A DNA stretch of 64,000 nt from an uncultured Aquimarina sp. (lineage in GTDB: Bacteria; Bacteroidota; Bacteroidia; Flavobacteriales; Flavobacteriaceae), in NCBI GenBank assembly GCA_947498935.1, contig CANMMM010000007.1, forward strand, positions 1-64,000. The letters run 5' to 3'. The translations under genes and the position numbers were made by a program. Positions 6,631-14,993 of this stretch are shown here, one piece after another (within the stretch, counting starts at the first letter, position 1; every line of letters starts with the position of its first letter). The notes under the pieces were generated by a model that was not told the origin of the DNA, did not search any database, and saw nothing but the letters and a program-made list of their open reading frames with translations.

Positions 6631-7221
6631 CTAATTATCCTTCATTGGATAAAAGCTACGTTCTAAAACTTCTCCAGTAATTCCATCGACTTTTAAGGTT
6701 TCTCTACGACCAAATGTTTTTTTCCACTCAACTTCCCAAATGGTACCTTCCTCTATTACACCTCTTGTAATAACTGTATTCGTGTCAAAAATGTCAATAG
6801 CGTCGTATTCTTTTTTTAAAAGTGCTAAAAGTTGCTCAAATGTAAATTTAAAAGGAATATCGTAATTTATATCGTCTATTAACTTTCCTGTTTCGTCGTA
6901 TTCTTTTTTGAATTTTATAAAATCTCTTTCAAAGTAAACAAATTTTAAATGCAGGTTTCCGTTTTTAAAATATTCTTTTTGGGTTTGAAATAATTCTGGT
7001 TTTGATGGAGTAGTTATTTCTATAAAACTATTTTCTTTTCCATATTGTCTAATTTTAGTTTGACTATCTAACACAAAATTATACTCATCATTAACCTTGT
7101 TTTTATTAAAAGTTTCTGTAGTTATTTCTGTTTTTTTTTGAGTTATTTTCTGTTGTTTTTTTTCTTGCTCATTACAACAAAGAAGAACAAATAGTATCGT
7201 AATTACAACTATGGTTTTCAT
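6631..7221 (-). CDS. Lipoprotein, candidate orphan T6SS immunity protein
   Basis: 196 residues with signal MKTIVVITILFVLLCCN. The lipobox is LLCC, with two adjacent cysteines. N-terminal region shared with the 5901 protein; C-terminal ~90 residues nearly identical to the 5000 protein (IDIFDTNTVITRGVIEEG, then FGRRETLKVDG). It is shorter in the ETFDIETF segment, apparently by a small deletion between repeated ETF words. Both flanks are paralogous to those of its neighbours, showing tandem duplication plus exchange. Function as immunity factor is inferred from position. Confidence 0.7.
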   Translation of the reverse strand: MKTIVVITILFVLLCCNEQEKKQQKITQKKTEITTETFNKNKVNDEYNFVLDSQTKIRQYGKENSFIEITTPSKPELFQTQKEYFKNGNLHLKFVYFERDFIKFKKEYDETGKLIDDINYDIPFKFTFEQLLALLKKEYDAIDIFDTNTVITRGVIEEGTIWEVEWKKTFGRRETLKVDGITGEVLERSFYPMKDN

Positions 7222-7224
7222 TCG

Positions 7225-7290
7225 TTACTCTTTCATTACATTAGGGTTGGCATAAATAGTATTCCATTACTATGACCAAGTACTAATTCT
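7225..7290 (-). pseudogene. Degenerate copy of the NTIYANPN 3' remnant
   Basis: The last codons read NTIYANPNVMKE then stop, just before the 6631-7221 gene. Behind them two stops (TAG TAA) break the frame, while LVLGH is recoverable in another frame. It parallels 6510-6587 and extends the duplication unit upstream of the lipoprotein. Confidence 0.4.
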
Positions 7291-7380
7291 ATTAATATTA
7301 ACTTGATGCGAGTAATACATAATATTAGCTGTTTTGGTCTTCTTAAAAGTGAATTTCCCTTTATCATTAAAGCTATATAT

Positions 7381-7806
7381 TCAGTTATTTCCACTCTTCT
7401 TTACTATTGCGTTTATATAGTGTTCTAAACCGTTTTCTTTATGTAAAGAGTCTTTTTTAAATATTCTATATATTCTTTTCCCAGGTTCGTAAAAGCTATT
7501 TATGTAAACATAATTTTTGTCAATATAACATTCATCAATGATTATAGCTTGGTAAGATTCTATATCGATTACGGTATTGATATTAATAACCGAATCATAT
7601 TTATAATAAAAAACCTGTCTATATATTGTGTCTTGCCACTCTTTTTCTTGTGAAGGATGTAGCACATTTTTATTGGATAATTTCATACATATCTGATCTT
7701 GATCATTTATGTACAAATTATCTTTTAAATGTTTTACGCTTTGATCTGAATTACAAGAAATAAGAATTAGTAATAATATGAGTACTATTTTCTTTGCATT
7801 TTCCAT
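7381..7806 (-). CDS. Lipoprotein, candidate cognate immunity protein of the adjacent effector
   Basis: 141 residues from MENAKKIVLILLLILISCN (lipobox LISC). The ATG lies inside the 3' end of the effector gene, overlapping by 22 bases in another frame, so the two are translationally coupled. The body contains DQICMKLSNKNVL, a Y-rich segment and CYIDKNYVYINSFYEP, reminiscent of DKNYY-type repeats. The mature part is unrelated to the three downstream paralogues. Periplasmic lipoprotein immunity proteins commonly guard against cell-wall-attacking T6SS effectors; the pairing here is inferred from overlap and localisation. Confidence 0.7.
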   Translation of the reverse strand: MENAKKIVLILLLILISCNSDQSVKHLKDNLYINDQDQICMKLSNKNVLHPSQEKEWQDTIYRQVFYYKYDSVININTVIDIESYQAIIIDECYIDKNYVYINSFYEPGKRIYRIFKKDSLHKENGLEHYINAIVKKSGNN

Positions 7807-9032
7807 AAGATAGTCTTTGTAGAATCCCACTGATGATGTTTGTTATTTTTATTTTTTAAGTGACTATTATATCGGTTTAAACAAGTATTTGCAAATGTCC
7901 AACTAGTTTGTTTTCTAATTCCTTCTGCAACTTCAGTAAAATCACCTTTTGAAGTTGTTTCTCCATGCTGATCATAAATAGTAAAATAAGGATTACAAGG
8001 GGTTGTATTGTTTATTATCAAAATAAGTGTATGAAATCCAGAAGTAACCGTAAAATAAAAAATATGATAACCAATACGATCAGTTATTTGCTTTTGAAAA
8101 AACTCTTGAAGACTATTACTATTTAAACTAATAATATCGTATCTAACCTTTTTATATGACTGAGGATCAACTATACTCTTTCTATTATTATGATCTATTT
8201 TATAATCATCAAAACTAAACTCTGTTTTTACATAACCCAATGATTTAAATTTATTACCTCTATCAATAGCATTCTTACCACTAAAACTAATTTTATTTCT
8301 GTGTTTATGACTTCTGTCAACACTATAAAAGTCAGTATAATTATTAAATAACTCAGAAAGACTCCTTTCAGCTGCTTGCATACAATAGTTTTCATCATAT
8401 TCTGGTGCAGTTCCAGCATTAGCAAAGGGCTCAATAAATAAAATTTCATTTGTTACTCTTTGTGCTTCATTCTTAATAAAAACATCTTTCTCTATGATAG
8501 AAAAGTTAAGTCTCCCAGAAGTAACTATTTTATCTGTAGATTTAAAATTATCATCGGTATCATCTTTACCTTTTATGTTAACAGAAAACTTGTTACCTCT
8601 ACCTAACTTATGCGCTATTTTTAAAATTATTTCATCTCCATAACTCACTTCCTTTTCAGTTGTATTGGTGCTTTGGGTTTCCTCTATTTCTATAGTTACA
8701 TTACTATTAGCACAGGAAAAAGTAACAATACCATCATCATCTTGAGGTCCAAAAGGGTCATAACCTTGTTTTATTTTTAAAGGTATTTTACTTACTGAAT
8801 TCTTTACAATAACTATTTCAGGGACTATGTACTCTCTTAAATCTTTATCAAAGTCATCACTTAATGTTATAATTTCTTTTTTTGAGTCCTTACAATTTTC
8901 AGTAGACCACATTGCATTTTCCCCATTTCTATCTTCATCTATTATAACAATAGGGATAAAATCATAAATTGAAACTTTAGCAGTTGCAACAACCTCTCCG
9001 TTTTCTATTATTTGAAATATATTTTCTCCCAT
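7785..9032 (-). CDS. Putative T6SS effector with C-terminal cysteine-hydrolase-like domain
   Basis: 415 residues, no signal peptide. Residues 1-~185 look like beta-rich adaptor domains (FQIIENGEVVATAKVSIYDF; later KFSVNIKGKD). From ~210 a separate domain begins: NYCMQAAERSL puts Cys217 at the start of a helix, SGFHTLILIINN supplies His334, and YFTIYDQHG supplies Asp354. This is the order expected of a papain/NlpC-like amidase or peptidase triad. It starts 4 bases after tssD and overlaps a lipoprotein gene, the classic cargo-immunity layout. The family is not recognised; the triad is my reading and the target (cell wall or protein) is open. Confidence 0.65.
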   Translation of the reverse strand: MGENIFQIIENGEVVATAKVSIYDFIPIVIIDEDRNGENAMWSTENCKDSKKEIITLSDDFDKDLREYIVPEIVIVKNSVSKIPLKIKQGYDPFGPQDDDGIVTFSCANSNVTIEIEETQSTNTTEKEVSYGDEIILKIAHKLGRGNKFSVNIKGKDDTDDNFKSTDKIVTSGRLNFSIIEKDVFIKNEAQRVTNEILFIEPFANAGTAPEYDENYCMQAAERSLSELFNNYTDFYSVDRSHKHRNKISFSGKNAIDRGNKFKSLGYVKTEFSFDDYKIDHNNRKSIVDPQSYKKVRYDIISLNSNSLQEFFQKQITDRIGYHIFYFTVTSGFHTLILIINNTTPCNPYFTIYDQHGETTSKGDFTEVAEGIRKQTSWTFANTCLNRYNSHLKNKNNKHHQWDSTKTILWKMQRK

Positions 9033-9036
9033 TTGA

Positions 9037-9741
9037 TTATTGTTTTAGAGGTTTTATTACTTTTAGTTTGATTGTGTCTTGATTACTTTTTATAGTGTAA
9101 CCTGTTAGTGTGTCATTATCTAATCTTTCCCCTAAATATTCAAAATCTTTAGTTTTTTCTTTTAGTTGTATATCTATTGAATCTCCTATTTTGTTTATAC
9201 TTTTAACTCGCAAATAAATATATTCGTCTATTTTGTATTTAGGTTTTACGTTACCGTCTGAATCTGTAATTAAAAATTCAATTATGTGAGGTTCTTGATT
9301 ATTACCCTCTTCAACAGTAACTTTTTCAATATCTTGTTGCCGAAAAGTAGTTCTCCAATAAGTAGAATATTCTGCTCTAGAATTAGAGTCTTTTACACCA
9401 GCAGCACTAATATGAAGTGTTTCAGTCATAGGTTGGTTTCCTGTAGAGGAAAAATGATTATCCCATTGTAAAAGATGACAATCATAGAAATAGATTTTAC
9501 GAGTTTTACCACCCATAATTACAGGATAAATATATAATTCTAATTGTTTGGTTTGATTTGCAGCAAATGCCCAATCCGCAAGTTCTATATCTTTTCTTGT
9601 TTCAATCACCAGTTGTAATCCAACAAATACTGGTTTTGCAAATGGCCTACCTGAAATATCTGTATTTTGTTTAAAGCCATAATCGTAATACAATACATTT
9701 ATTTCCTTTTCGTCAATTATTATTTTAGCTTTTACACTCAT
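9037..9741 (-). CDS. tssD: TssD (Hcp-like) T6SS tube protein with C-terminal extension
   Basis: 234 residues. Residues 1-~125 follow the Bacteroidetes Hcp/TssD pattern: MSVKAKIIIDEKEINVLYYD, TDISGRPFAKP, LVIETRKDIELADWAF, then STGNQPMTETLHISAAGV. Ordinary TssD is about 130 residues; here ~105 more follow, including ITDSDGNVKPKYKIDEYIYL and a beta-rich end. Tube proteins with extensions can carry or dock effectors. No sheath, baseplate or ATPase genes occur in the window, so this is an orphan cargo locus whose main T6SS cluster would be elsewhere. First gene of a minus-strand operon. Confidence 0.8.
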   Translation of the reverse strand: MSVKAKIIIDEKEINVLYYDYGFKQNTDISGRPFAKPVFVGLQLVIETRKDIELADWAFAANQTKQLELYIYPVIMGGKTRKIYFYDCHLLQWDNHFSSTGNQPMTETLHISAAGVKDSNSRAEYSTYWRTTFRQQDIEKVTVEEGNNQEPHIIEFLITDSDGNVKPKYKIDEYIYLRVKSINKIGDSIDIQLKEKTKDFEYLGERLDNDTLTGYTIKSNQDTIKLKVIKPLKQ

Positions 9742-9925
9742 TATCTGTTGGTTTTTTTGAGTCTAATGGTTTAGATGAATTATATATACATGTACTAAAT
9801 GTAACTATATTTCCCCTACTACCAAGCTATTCAAAAGTTATTTAGGATTTGATGCAAAGAATAACCACCGTATTTTCTATTGTTTCTAGTTGACGACTTT
9901 GTGTATTGTACCTTCTCTTTTAAAC

Positions 9926-10016
9926 GCGTTAGGGATAGCAGTGGAAATCCCGCAGTACCGACCTTTAGGAGGGGCGAGGAATTGGAACGGATAGCCCGAC
10001 CCCTGTGGTAACGCCC
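9926..10016 (+). repeat. Dispersed ~90-bp repeat, copy 3 (type A)
   Basis: Runs from GCGTTAGGGATAGCAGTGG to GGTAACGCCC with GGGGCGAGGAATTGGAACGG inside. It occupies most of the gap between tssD and the outer-membrane protein gene; nothing else is seen in 9742-9925 apart from AT-rich sequence. Confidence 0.85.
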
Positions 10017-10025
10017 AAAAACAAC

Positions 10026-10050
10026 AAAACCTGCCGTATAGCAGGTTTTT
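10026..10050 (-). terminator. Terminator of the outer-membrane protein gene
   Basis: AAACCTGC and GCAGGTTT form a stem around TATACG; runs of T on both sides allow use in either direction. It lies just downstream of the minus-strand gene ending at 10073. Confidence 0.65.
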
Positions 10051-10072
10051 AATTATAATAATGTAGATTATA

Positions 10073-10711
10073 TTATCTTCTGGCATCATAGATTCTAAAA
10101 CGTACTCCTAGGCGTAAGTAGAAATCAAAGAATTTACTATCCTGATCTGTTAGATTGTCTGTAAAATCATTCATGACCCCTGCTTCACCAAAAATATCAA
10201 ACATCTCTCCGACCATCTGAGAGAATCCTGCTCCATAGACTCCGCCGATCACTAATTGCTCGAATGCATCATCTTCTAGTTCTGTTTCTCCTATCTCTAC
10301 TTTGGTGTTTAACCTAAAACTAGGTCCTACGTTTAGAAAGGGTCTGAATCTGTCTTTTCCTGTATTGAACAGGTATCTAAATTTAGGGTTAAATCCTATT
10401 TGAAGCACCTTTACTTCTGCGGTACCAGAAAATCCTACTTCCAATCCGTCTTCGGCTATTGTTTGTGCAAAAGTAACTTCGCTACTACGCTGTAATAGGT
10501 CTAGTGAGAATACAAAACTGGTACGTGCACGTACGCCCGTTAAATATCCATACCCTGCATTGATATAAAAACCGGTTCCTACTTCTGAGTCTGTATCGTC
10601 ACCTAGGGATAGATTAGAAAAGGTAGGTCCGCCAGAAACTTCCCAGCGATATTGTCCATAAGAAGTGATTCCGAAACATACACATGCAATAAGTACTAAA
10701 ATTTTTTTCAT
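10073..10711 (-). CDS. Outer-membrane beta-barrel protein (PorT-like family)
   Basis: 212 residues from MKKILVLIACVCFGITSYGQ, a signal peptide; a TTG-type codon four residues earlier is less likely. The mature part alternates strands and turns (WEVSGGPTFSNLSL, FYINAGYGYLTG, FRPFLNVGPSFRLNT, VYGAGFSQMVG) and ends FYLRLGVRFRIYDARR with aromatic and basic closure, as in Bacteroidetes outer-membrane barrels of the PF13568 type. Specific role unknown. A terminator follows, and a MITE-like element lies upstream. Confidence 0.75.
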   Translation of the reverse strand: MKKILVLIACVCFGITSYGQYRWEVSGGPTFSNLSLGDDTDSEVGTGFYINAGYGYLTGVRARTSFVFSLDLLQRSSEVTFAQTIAEDGLEVGFSGTAEVKVLQIGFNPKFRYLFNTGKDRFRPFLNVGPSFRLNTKVEIGETELEDDAFEQLVIGGVYGAGFSQMVGEMFDIFGEAGVMNDFTDNLTDQDSKFFDFYLRLGVRFRIYDARR

Positions 10712-10744
10712 AAATGTTGTCATTAGAATTGAGGTTATATTTAT

Positions 10745-10907
10745 CGAAGTGGTTTAAACTTTTTTCAATTTGCTATAAAAACGATCTTTTGCCCCCAAAT
10801 TTTGTGATTTTTGAGTTCCATAGCGCTGCTATGCAACGAAAAAATCACTTTATTTAGTCACAAAATCTTTGATTTTCTCTGAAATCAAAAAAGTTTAAAA
10901 CACTTCG
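10745..10907. mobile_element. MITE-like element with terminal inverted repeats
   Basis: Left end CGAAGTGGTTTAAACTTTTT and right end AAAAGTTTAAAACACTTCG are inverted repeats of ~20 bases with few mismatches. Inside, GTGATTTTT/AAAAATCAC and CATAGC/GCTATG nest into one long hairpin. There is no coding capacity. Related sequences occur at 44244-44342 and 63726-63776. Confidence 0.65.
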
Positions 10908-10950
10908 TTACGAAAATACTAAATTTTAAAAAACAAGCTATAGAACTCAT

Positions 10951-10979
10951 AAAAAAAGCCTATCGATTGGATAGGCTTA
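10951..10979 (-). terminator. Terminator of the ferredoxin gene
   Basis: AAGCCTATC-GATTG-GATAGGCTT stem; on the minus strand it is followed by TTTTTTT. Located 26 bases after the ferredoxin stop. Confidence 0.85.
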
Positions 10980-11004
10980 GTATTCTATTTATGGAATGTA
11001 AATG

Positions 11005-11355
11005 CTATTCTTTATGCATAAAGGCTTGTTTCTGTAATAAGAACTCTTCTGTTTCTACTACATCCTCATCAGGCACACAACAATCTACAGGACATACTGC
11101 TGCACATTGTGGCTCTTCGTGGAATCCTTTACACTCTGTACACTTATCAGGTACGATATAATATACTTCATCGCTGATAGGCTCTTGCGCTTCTTCAGAA
11201 TTAACATTTTTTCCTCCTGGAAGTACTACATCTCCTTCTAAATCTGTTCCGTCTGCATATCTCCAATCATCAGCACCTTCATAGATTGCAGTATTAGGAC
11301 ATTCTGGCTCACAAGCGCCACAGTTGATACATTCGTCCGTTATAATAATTGCCAT
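11005..11355 (-). CDS. 2x[4Fe-4S] ferredoxin
   Basis: 116 residues from [15 protein letters not shown]. Two cluster motifs are visible: [12 protein letters not shown] near residues 9-20 and CTECKGF...[10 protein letters not shown] near 75-95, with a ~50-residue insertion between them as in the Bacteroidetes dicluster ferredoxins. It carries low-potential electrons in the cytoplasm. Divergent from the acyl-CoA reductase gene (65 bases apart); the same pairing with acyl-CoA reductase and serC recurs in flavobacteria. The ATG chosen gives the family length; an upstream in-frame codon would add 10 residues. Confidence 0.9.
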   Translation of the reverse strand: MAIIITDECINCGACEPECPNTAIYEGADDWRYADGTDLEGDVVLPGGKNVNSEEAQEPISDEVYYIVPDKCTECKGFHEEPQCAAVCPVDCCVPDEDVVETEEFLLQKQAFMHKE

Positions 11356-11420
11356 AACTCTTTTTATTCTAAATTTGCACCACAAAAATAACTCCTAAAC
11401 TAGTGATAAACAAATAAGAA

Positions 11421-12482
11421 ATGGTATTAAATGATAGAATCCTTGCTTTTTCTGAGCTAGGCAAGTTCCTAAGTCAATTTAAAGACTCTGGATATGAGAA
11501 GATTACCACTGTGTCGCATACTGATGATTTTTACGATGGAATGCTTCAGAAAATTGAATCCACTAAGCACTATAATGGGTGGTTTACCGAAGAAAATATT
11601 GTCTTCTCGCTATCGCAATGGGCTGACCTCCTTACAGAAGAAAACTTAACGCAATGGTTGGCACCCTACCAACTAGAGGAGGTAGCTCCTAAAACGGTGG
11701 GTGTGATTATGGCTGGTAACATCCCTTTGGTAGGATTTCATGATTTCTTATCGGTACTGATTTGTGGGCATAAGGTTCTGATCAAACAATCGTCTGATGA
11801 TAATCAGCTACTGCCCTACCTTGCTTCGTATCTAATCGCTATAGCACCTGAATTCGAATCATACATACAGTTTACAACCGATACATTTACTGCTTTTGAT
11901 GCGATTATCGCTACTGGAAGTAATAATACGGCGCGTTATTTCGAACATTATTTTGGTCATAAACCACATATCATTCGCAAGAGTAGAAATAGTGTAGCGA
12001 TTCTTACGGGAGAAGAGACGAAGGAACAACTGATCGCATTGGGCGAGGATGTTTTTAGATATTATGGGTTAGGATGCCGTAGTGTTTCTAAACTCATGCT
12101 ACCTGAGGGGTATGATTTCACCAATTTCTTCGAAGCGATGTATACCTATAATGCTATTATACAAGGTGCTAAATATGCGAACAACTATGACTATAATAAA
12201 GCGGTATATTTAATGAGTAGCTTTAAGTTACTGGAAAATGGTTTTTTATTGCTGAAAGAAGATGAAAGCTATAGTTCTCCTATTGCTACACTTTTCTACG
12301 AAACCTATACAACTATCGAAACAGCGGTACAAAAAGTAAGTGCTGACGCTGATAAGATACAATGCGTTGTGAGCGATCACCTTACTACTGATAGTGTCTA
12401 TTTTGGTAAGACACAATACCCATCACTAGTAGATTATGCCGATGGTAGAGATATTATTCAATTTTTAACAAAATTTGAATAA
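11421..12482 (+). CDS. Acyl-CoA reductase (LuxC-like)
   Basis: 353 residues of the LuxC/acyl-CoA reductase family, a branch of the aldehyde dehydrogenase fold. Visible features are VGVIMAGNIPLVGFHDFL, GHKVLIKQSSDDNQLLPYL, an ATGSNNTARYFEHYF nucleotide-binding segment, and YYGLGCRSVSKLMLPEGYDF with the candidate catalytic Cys. It would reduce acyl-CoA or acyl thioesters to aldehydes with NAD(P)H. Precise substrate is unknown. It precedes serC by 140 bases. Confidence 0.8.
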   Translation: MVLNDRILAFSELGKFLSQFKDSGYEKITTVSHTDDFYDGMLQKIESTKHYNGWFTEENIVFSLSQWADLLTEENLTQWLAPYQLEEVAPKTVGVIMAGNIPLVGFHDFLSVLICGHKVLIKQSSDDNQLLPYLASYLIAIAPEFESYIQFTTDTFTAFDAIIATGSNNTARYFEHYFGHKPHIIRKSRNSVAILTGEETKEQLIALGEDVFRYYGLGCRSVSKLMLPEGYDFTNFFEAMYTYNAIIQGAKYANNYDYNKAVYLMSSFKLLENGFLLLKEDESYSSPIATLFYETYTTIETAVQKVSADADKIQCVVSDHLTTDSVYFGKTQYPSLVDYADGRDIIQFLTKFE

Positions 12483-12624
12483 ATTTATTTAATAATTTAT
12501 CAATTTAATACCGTTTTTTTTTGAGATTATTAGCACCTTTGTGCTGTTTTTGTTTCTGGGATATTAATATAGACCAGAATAAAATTTTAAACGATAACAA
12601 ACAAAAAAAAGACAAAAACCACTG

Positions 12625-13689
12625 ATGAAAAAGCACAACTTTAGCGCAGGACCTTGTATTTTACCACAGGAAGTATTTAATGAAGCCTCACAGGCAATAC
12701 TAGATTTCGATAATTCTGGTTTATCCATTATAGAAATTTCGCACAGAAGTAAAGCTTTTATAGCTGTTATGGAAGAAGCCCAAAACCTAGCTCTAGAGCT
12801 ATTAGGTCTAGAAGGTAAAGGGTATAAAGCGCTTTTTTTACAAGGAGGAGCTAGTACTCAGTTCTTAATGGCTGCTTATAACTTATTACAGTCTAAAGCT
12901 GGATATATCAATACTGGAAGTTGGAGTGCAAAGGCTATTAAAGAAGCTAAATTATTTGGAGATGTAGTAGAGATCGCTTCTTCTAAAGATGCTAACTTTA
13001 ATTACATCCCTAAAGGATATGAAATCCCTAGCGGCTTAGATTATGTACACTGTACTAGTAACAATACCATTTTTGGTACTCAAATAAAAGAATTTCCAAA
13101 GGTTGACTGCCCATTGATCTGTGATATGAGTAGTGATATTTTCTCTAGAGAACTTGATTTTTCTCAATTTGGGATTATCTATGCAGGAGCACAAAAAAAT
13201 ATGGGACCTGCTGGAACTACATTAGTAGTGATCAAAGAAGACATCTTAGGAAAAGTAGATAGACAAATACCATCTATGTTAGATTACCAAGTACACCTTG
13301 GTAAGGATAGTATGTTTAACACACCTCCTGTATTTGCAGTATATACTTCTATGCTCACATTGAAATGGCTTAAGAAATTAGGTGGTGTTGCTGCTATTGC
13401 AGAACAAAACGAAAAGAAAGCTAAATTGATCTATTCTGAGATAGACCTAAACCCACTATTTAAAGGTTTTGCTGCCAAAGAAGATAGATCTACAATGAAT
13501 GCTACGTTTACACTGACTGATGAGTCCTTAAAAGAAACTTTTGATACGATGTGTGCAGAAGCAGGTATCAATGGTGTAAACGGACACCGTAGTGTGGGTG
13601 GTTATAGAGCGAGTATGTACAATGCTATGACATTAGAAAGTGTAGCTGCACTTGTAGACGTAATGAGCGATCTAGAAAGAAAAGCATAA
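12625..13689 (+). CDS. serC: Phosphoserine aminotransferase
   Basis: 354 residues, the standard length. Begins MKKHNFSAGPCILPQEVF. The PLP lysine lies in AGAQKNMGPAGTTLV, and the substrate-binding HRSVGGYRASMYNAM is present. It converts 3-phosphohydroxypyruvate plus glutamate to O-phosphoserine in the cytoplasm. Followed 62 bases later by serA, so the two upstream steps of serine synthesis form one unit. O-phosphoserine is also the substrate known for cysteate synthases, relevant to the pair at 44.4-46.9 kb. Confidence 0.97.
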   Translation: MKKHNFSAGPCILPQEVFNEASQAILDFDNSGLSIIEISHRSKAFIAVMEEAQNLALELLGLEGKGYKALFLQGGASTQFLMAAYNLLQSKAGYINTGSWSAKAIKEAKLFGDVVEIASSKDANFNYIPKGYEIPSGLDYVHCTSNNTIFGTQIKEFPKVDCPLICDMSSDIFSRELDFSQFGIIYAGAQKNMGPAGTTLVVIKEDILGKVDRQIPSMLDYQVHLGKDSMFNTPPVFAVYTSMLTLKWLKKLGGVAAIAEQNEKKAKLIYSEIDLNPLFKGFAAKEDRSTMNATFTLTDESLKETFDTMCAEAGINGVNGHRSVGGYRASMYNAMTLESVAALVDVMSDLERKA

Positions 13690-13714
13690 ACAAAGTAAAC
13701 TAAACAACACAATG

Positions 13715-13731
13715 GCTATCCATTGGATAGC
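13715..13731 (+). other. Intercistronic hairpin between serC and serA
   Basis: GCTATCC-ATT-GGATAGC is a perfect 7-bp stem with a 3-base loop and no T-run. It could protect the serC mRNA 3' end or tune serA expression; this is only structural inference. Confidence 0.45.
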
Positions 13732-13751
13732 AACGATATAAAAAAAATACC

Positions 13752-14702
13752 ATGAAAGTATTAGCAAACGACGGAGTATCTCAAAGCGGAATTGACGCGC
13801 TAGAAAAAGCAGGATTCGAAGTACTAACTACTACTGTAGCACAAGATCAATTAGTAGATTACATTAATGAAAATGAAATCAACGTATTATTAGTACGTAG
13901 TGCTACAAAAGTAAGAACAGACATTATCGACAATTGTAAATCCCTAAAAATCATCGGTCGTGGTGGTGTAGGGATGGACAACATCGATGTATCGTATGCT
14001 AGAGAAAAAGGACTGCATGTAATTAATACACCAGCTGCTTCTTCTGGTTCTGTAGCAGAGTTAGTATTTGCACATTTATATGGTAGTGTACGATTTTTAC
14101 ACGACTCTAACAGAAACATGCCATTAGAAGGTGATAGCAAATTCAAAAACTTGAAAAAAGCATATGCCAGTGGTATCGAACTTAGAGGAAAAACATTGGG
14201 AATCATCGGTATCGGTCGTATCGGACAGGCTACTGCTAAAATTGCTATTGGAGTAGGAATGAATGTAGTCGTATTCGATCCCTTTATCGAAGAGGTAGAC
14301 ATTCCTTTAGAGTTCTTCGATGGGCAGTCTGTAAATGTAAAAATCAAGACAGTTGCTAAAGAAGAAGTATTAAAACAAGCTGATTTTATTACATTGCACG
14401 TTCCTGCACAGAAGGAGTATGTAATCGGTAAACCTGAAATCGAACAGATGAAAGACGGAGCTGGTTTGATCAATGCTGCACGTGGTGGAGTGATCGACGA
14501 AGTAGCACTAGTAGAAGCATTAGAGAAAGGAAAACTAGGTTTTGCAGGTCTTGATGTATTCGAAAATGAGCCTAGCCCAGCGATCAAAGTATTAATGAAC
14601 AACAAAATTTCATTAACACCACATATTGGAGCTGCTACTGGAGAAGCACAAGATAGAATCGGACAAGAATTAGCAGATCAGATTATCACTATCTTAAAAT
14701 AA
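13752..14702 (+). CDS. serA: D-3-phosphoglycerate dehydrogenase, short form
   Basis: 316 residues of the D-isomer 2-hydroxyacid dehydrogenase family. Seen are GRGGVGMDNIDVSYA, the Rossmann motif GIIGIGRIGQATAK, LHVPAQKEY, the catalytic Arg in NAARGGVIDE, Glu in FENEPSP and His in TPHIGAAT. It lacks the C-terminal ACT domain of the E. coli type, so feedback control by serine through ACT is not expected. Together with serC it makes O-phosphoserine from 3-phosphoglycerate. Followed by a strong terminator. Confidence 0.92.
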   Translation: MKVLANDGVSQSGIDALEKAGFEVLTTTVAQDQLVDYINENEINVLLVRSATKVRTDIIDNCKSLKIIGRGGVGMDNIDVSYAREKGLHVINTPAASSGSVAELVFAHLYGSVRFLHDSNRNMPLEGDSKFKNLKKAYASGIELRGKTLGIIGIGRIGQATAKIAIGVGMNVVVFDPFIEEVDIPLEFFDGQSVNVKIKTVAKEEVLKQADFITLHVPAQKEYVIGKPEIEQMKDGAGLINAARGGVIDEVALVEALEKGKLGFAGLDVFENEPSPAIKVLMNNKISLTPHIGAATGEAQDRIGQELADQIITILK

Positions 14703-14750
14703 TAAATTGAACTAAGTATATACAGTATACTTCTTAGTCAAAGTACTACT

Positions 14751-14783
14751 AGAGGGTGTTTGGAATCAAACACCCTCTTTTTT
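14751..14783 (+). terminator. Terminator of serC-serA
   Basis: AGAGGGTGTTTG-GAAT-CAAACACCCTCT, a perfect 12-bp stem followed by TTTTTT, 48 bases after serA. The rest of 14784-14993 shows no gene. Confidence 0.95.
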
Positions 14784-14993
14784 GCATTCTACTCCTTGTG
14801 TTTTTATAAATACTCTTCCCTATCGTAAGCTAGTAAGCCATCTGCTCACAGCGTGCAAAAGCACACAAAACACTACTTTCATCGATAAAACAAAACATTC
14901 ATCGATTTAGCCCCTAAATAAAATAAGACAGAACACACTTTCTTATCTAGAAAAAATGTAAATTGAAGTCACATAATAAAAAATATACACATC

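Noticed and set aside
13859..14605. 248-codon open frame on the minus strand inside serA
   Set aside because: It is a mirror frame of a well-conserved gene and shows no domain; Ser/Pro-rich composition is typical of an antisense shadow.
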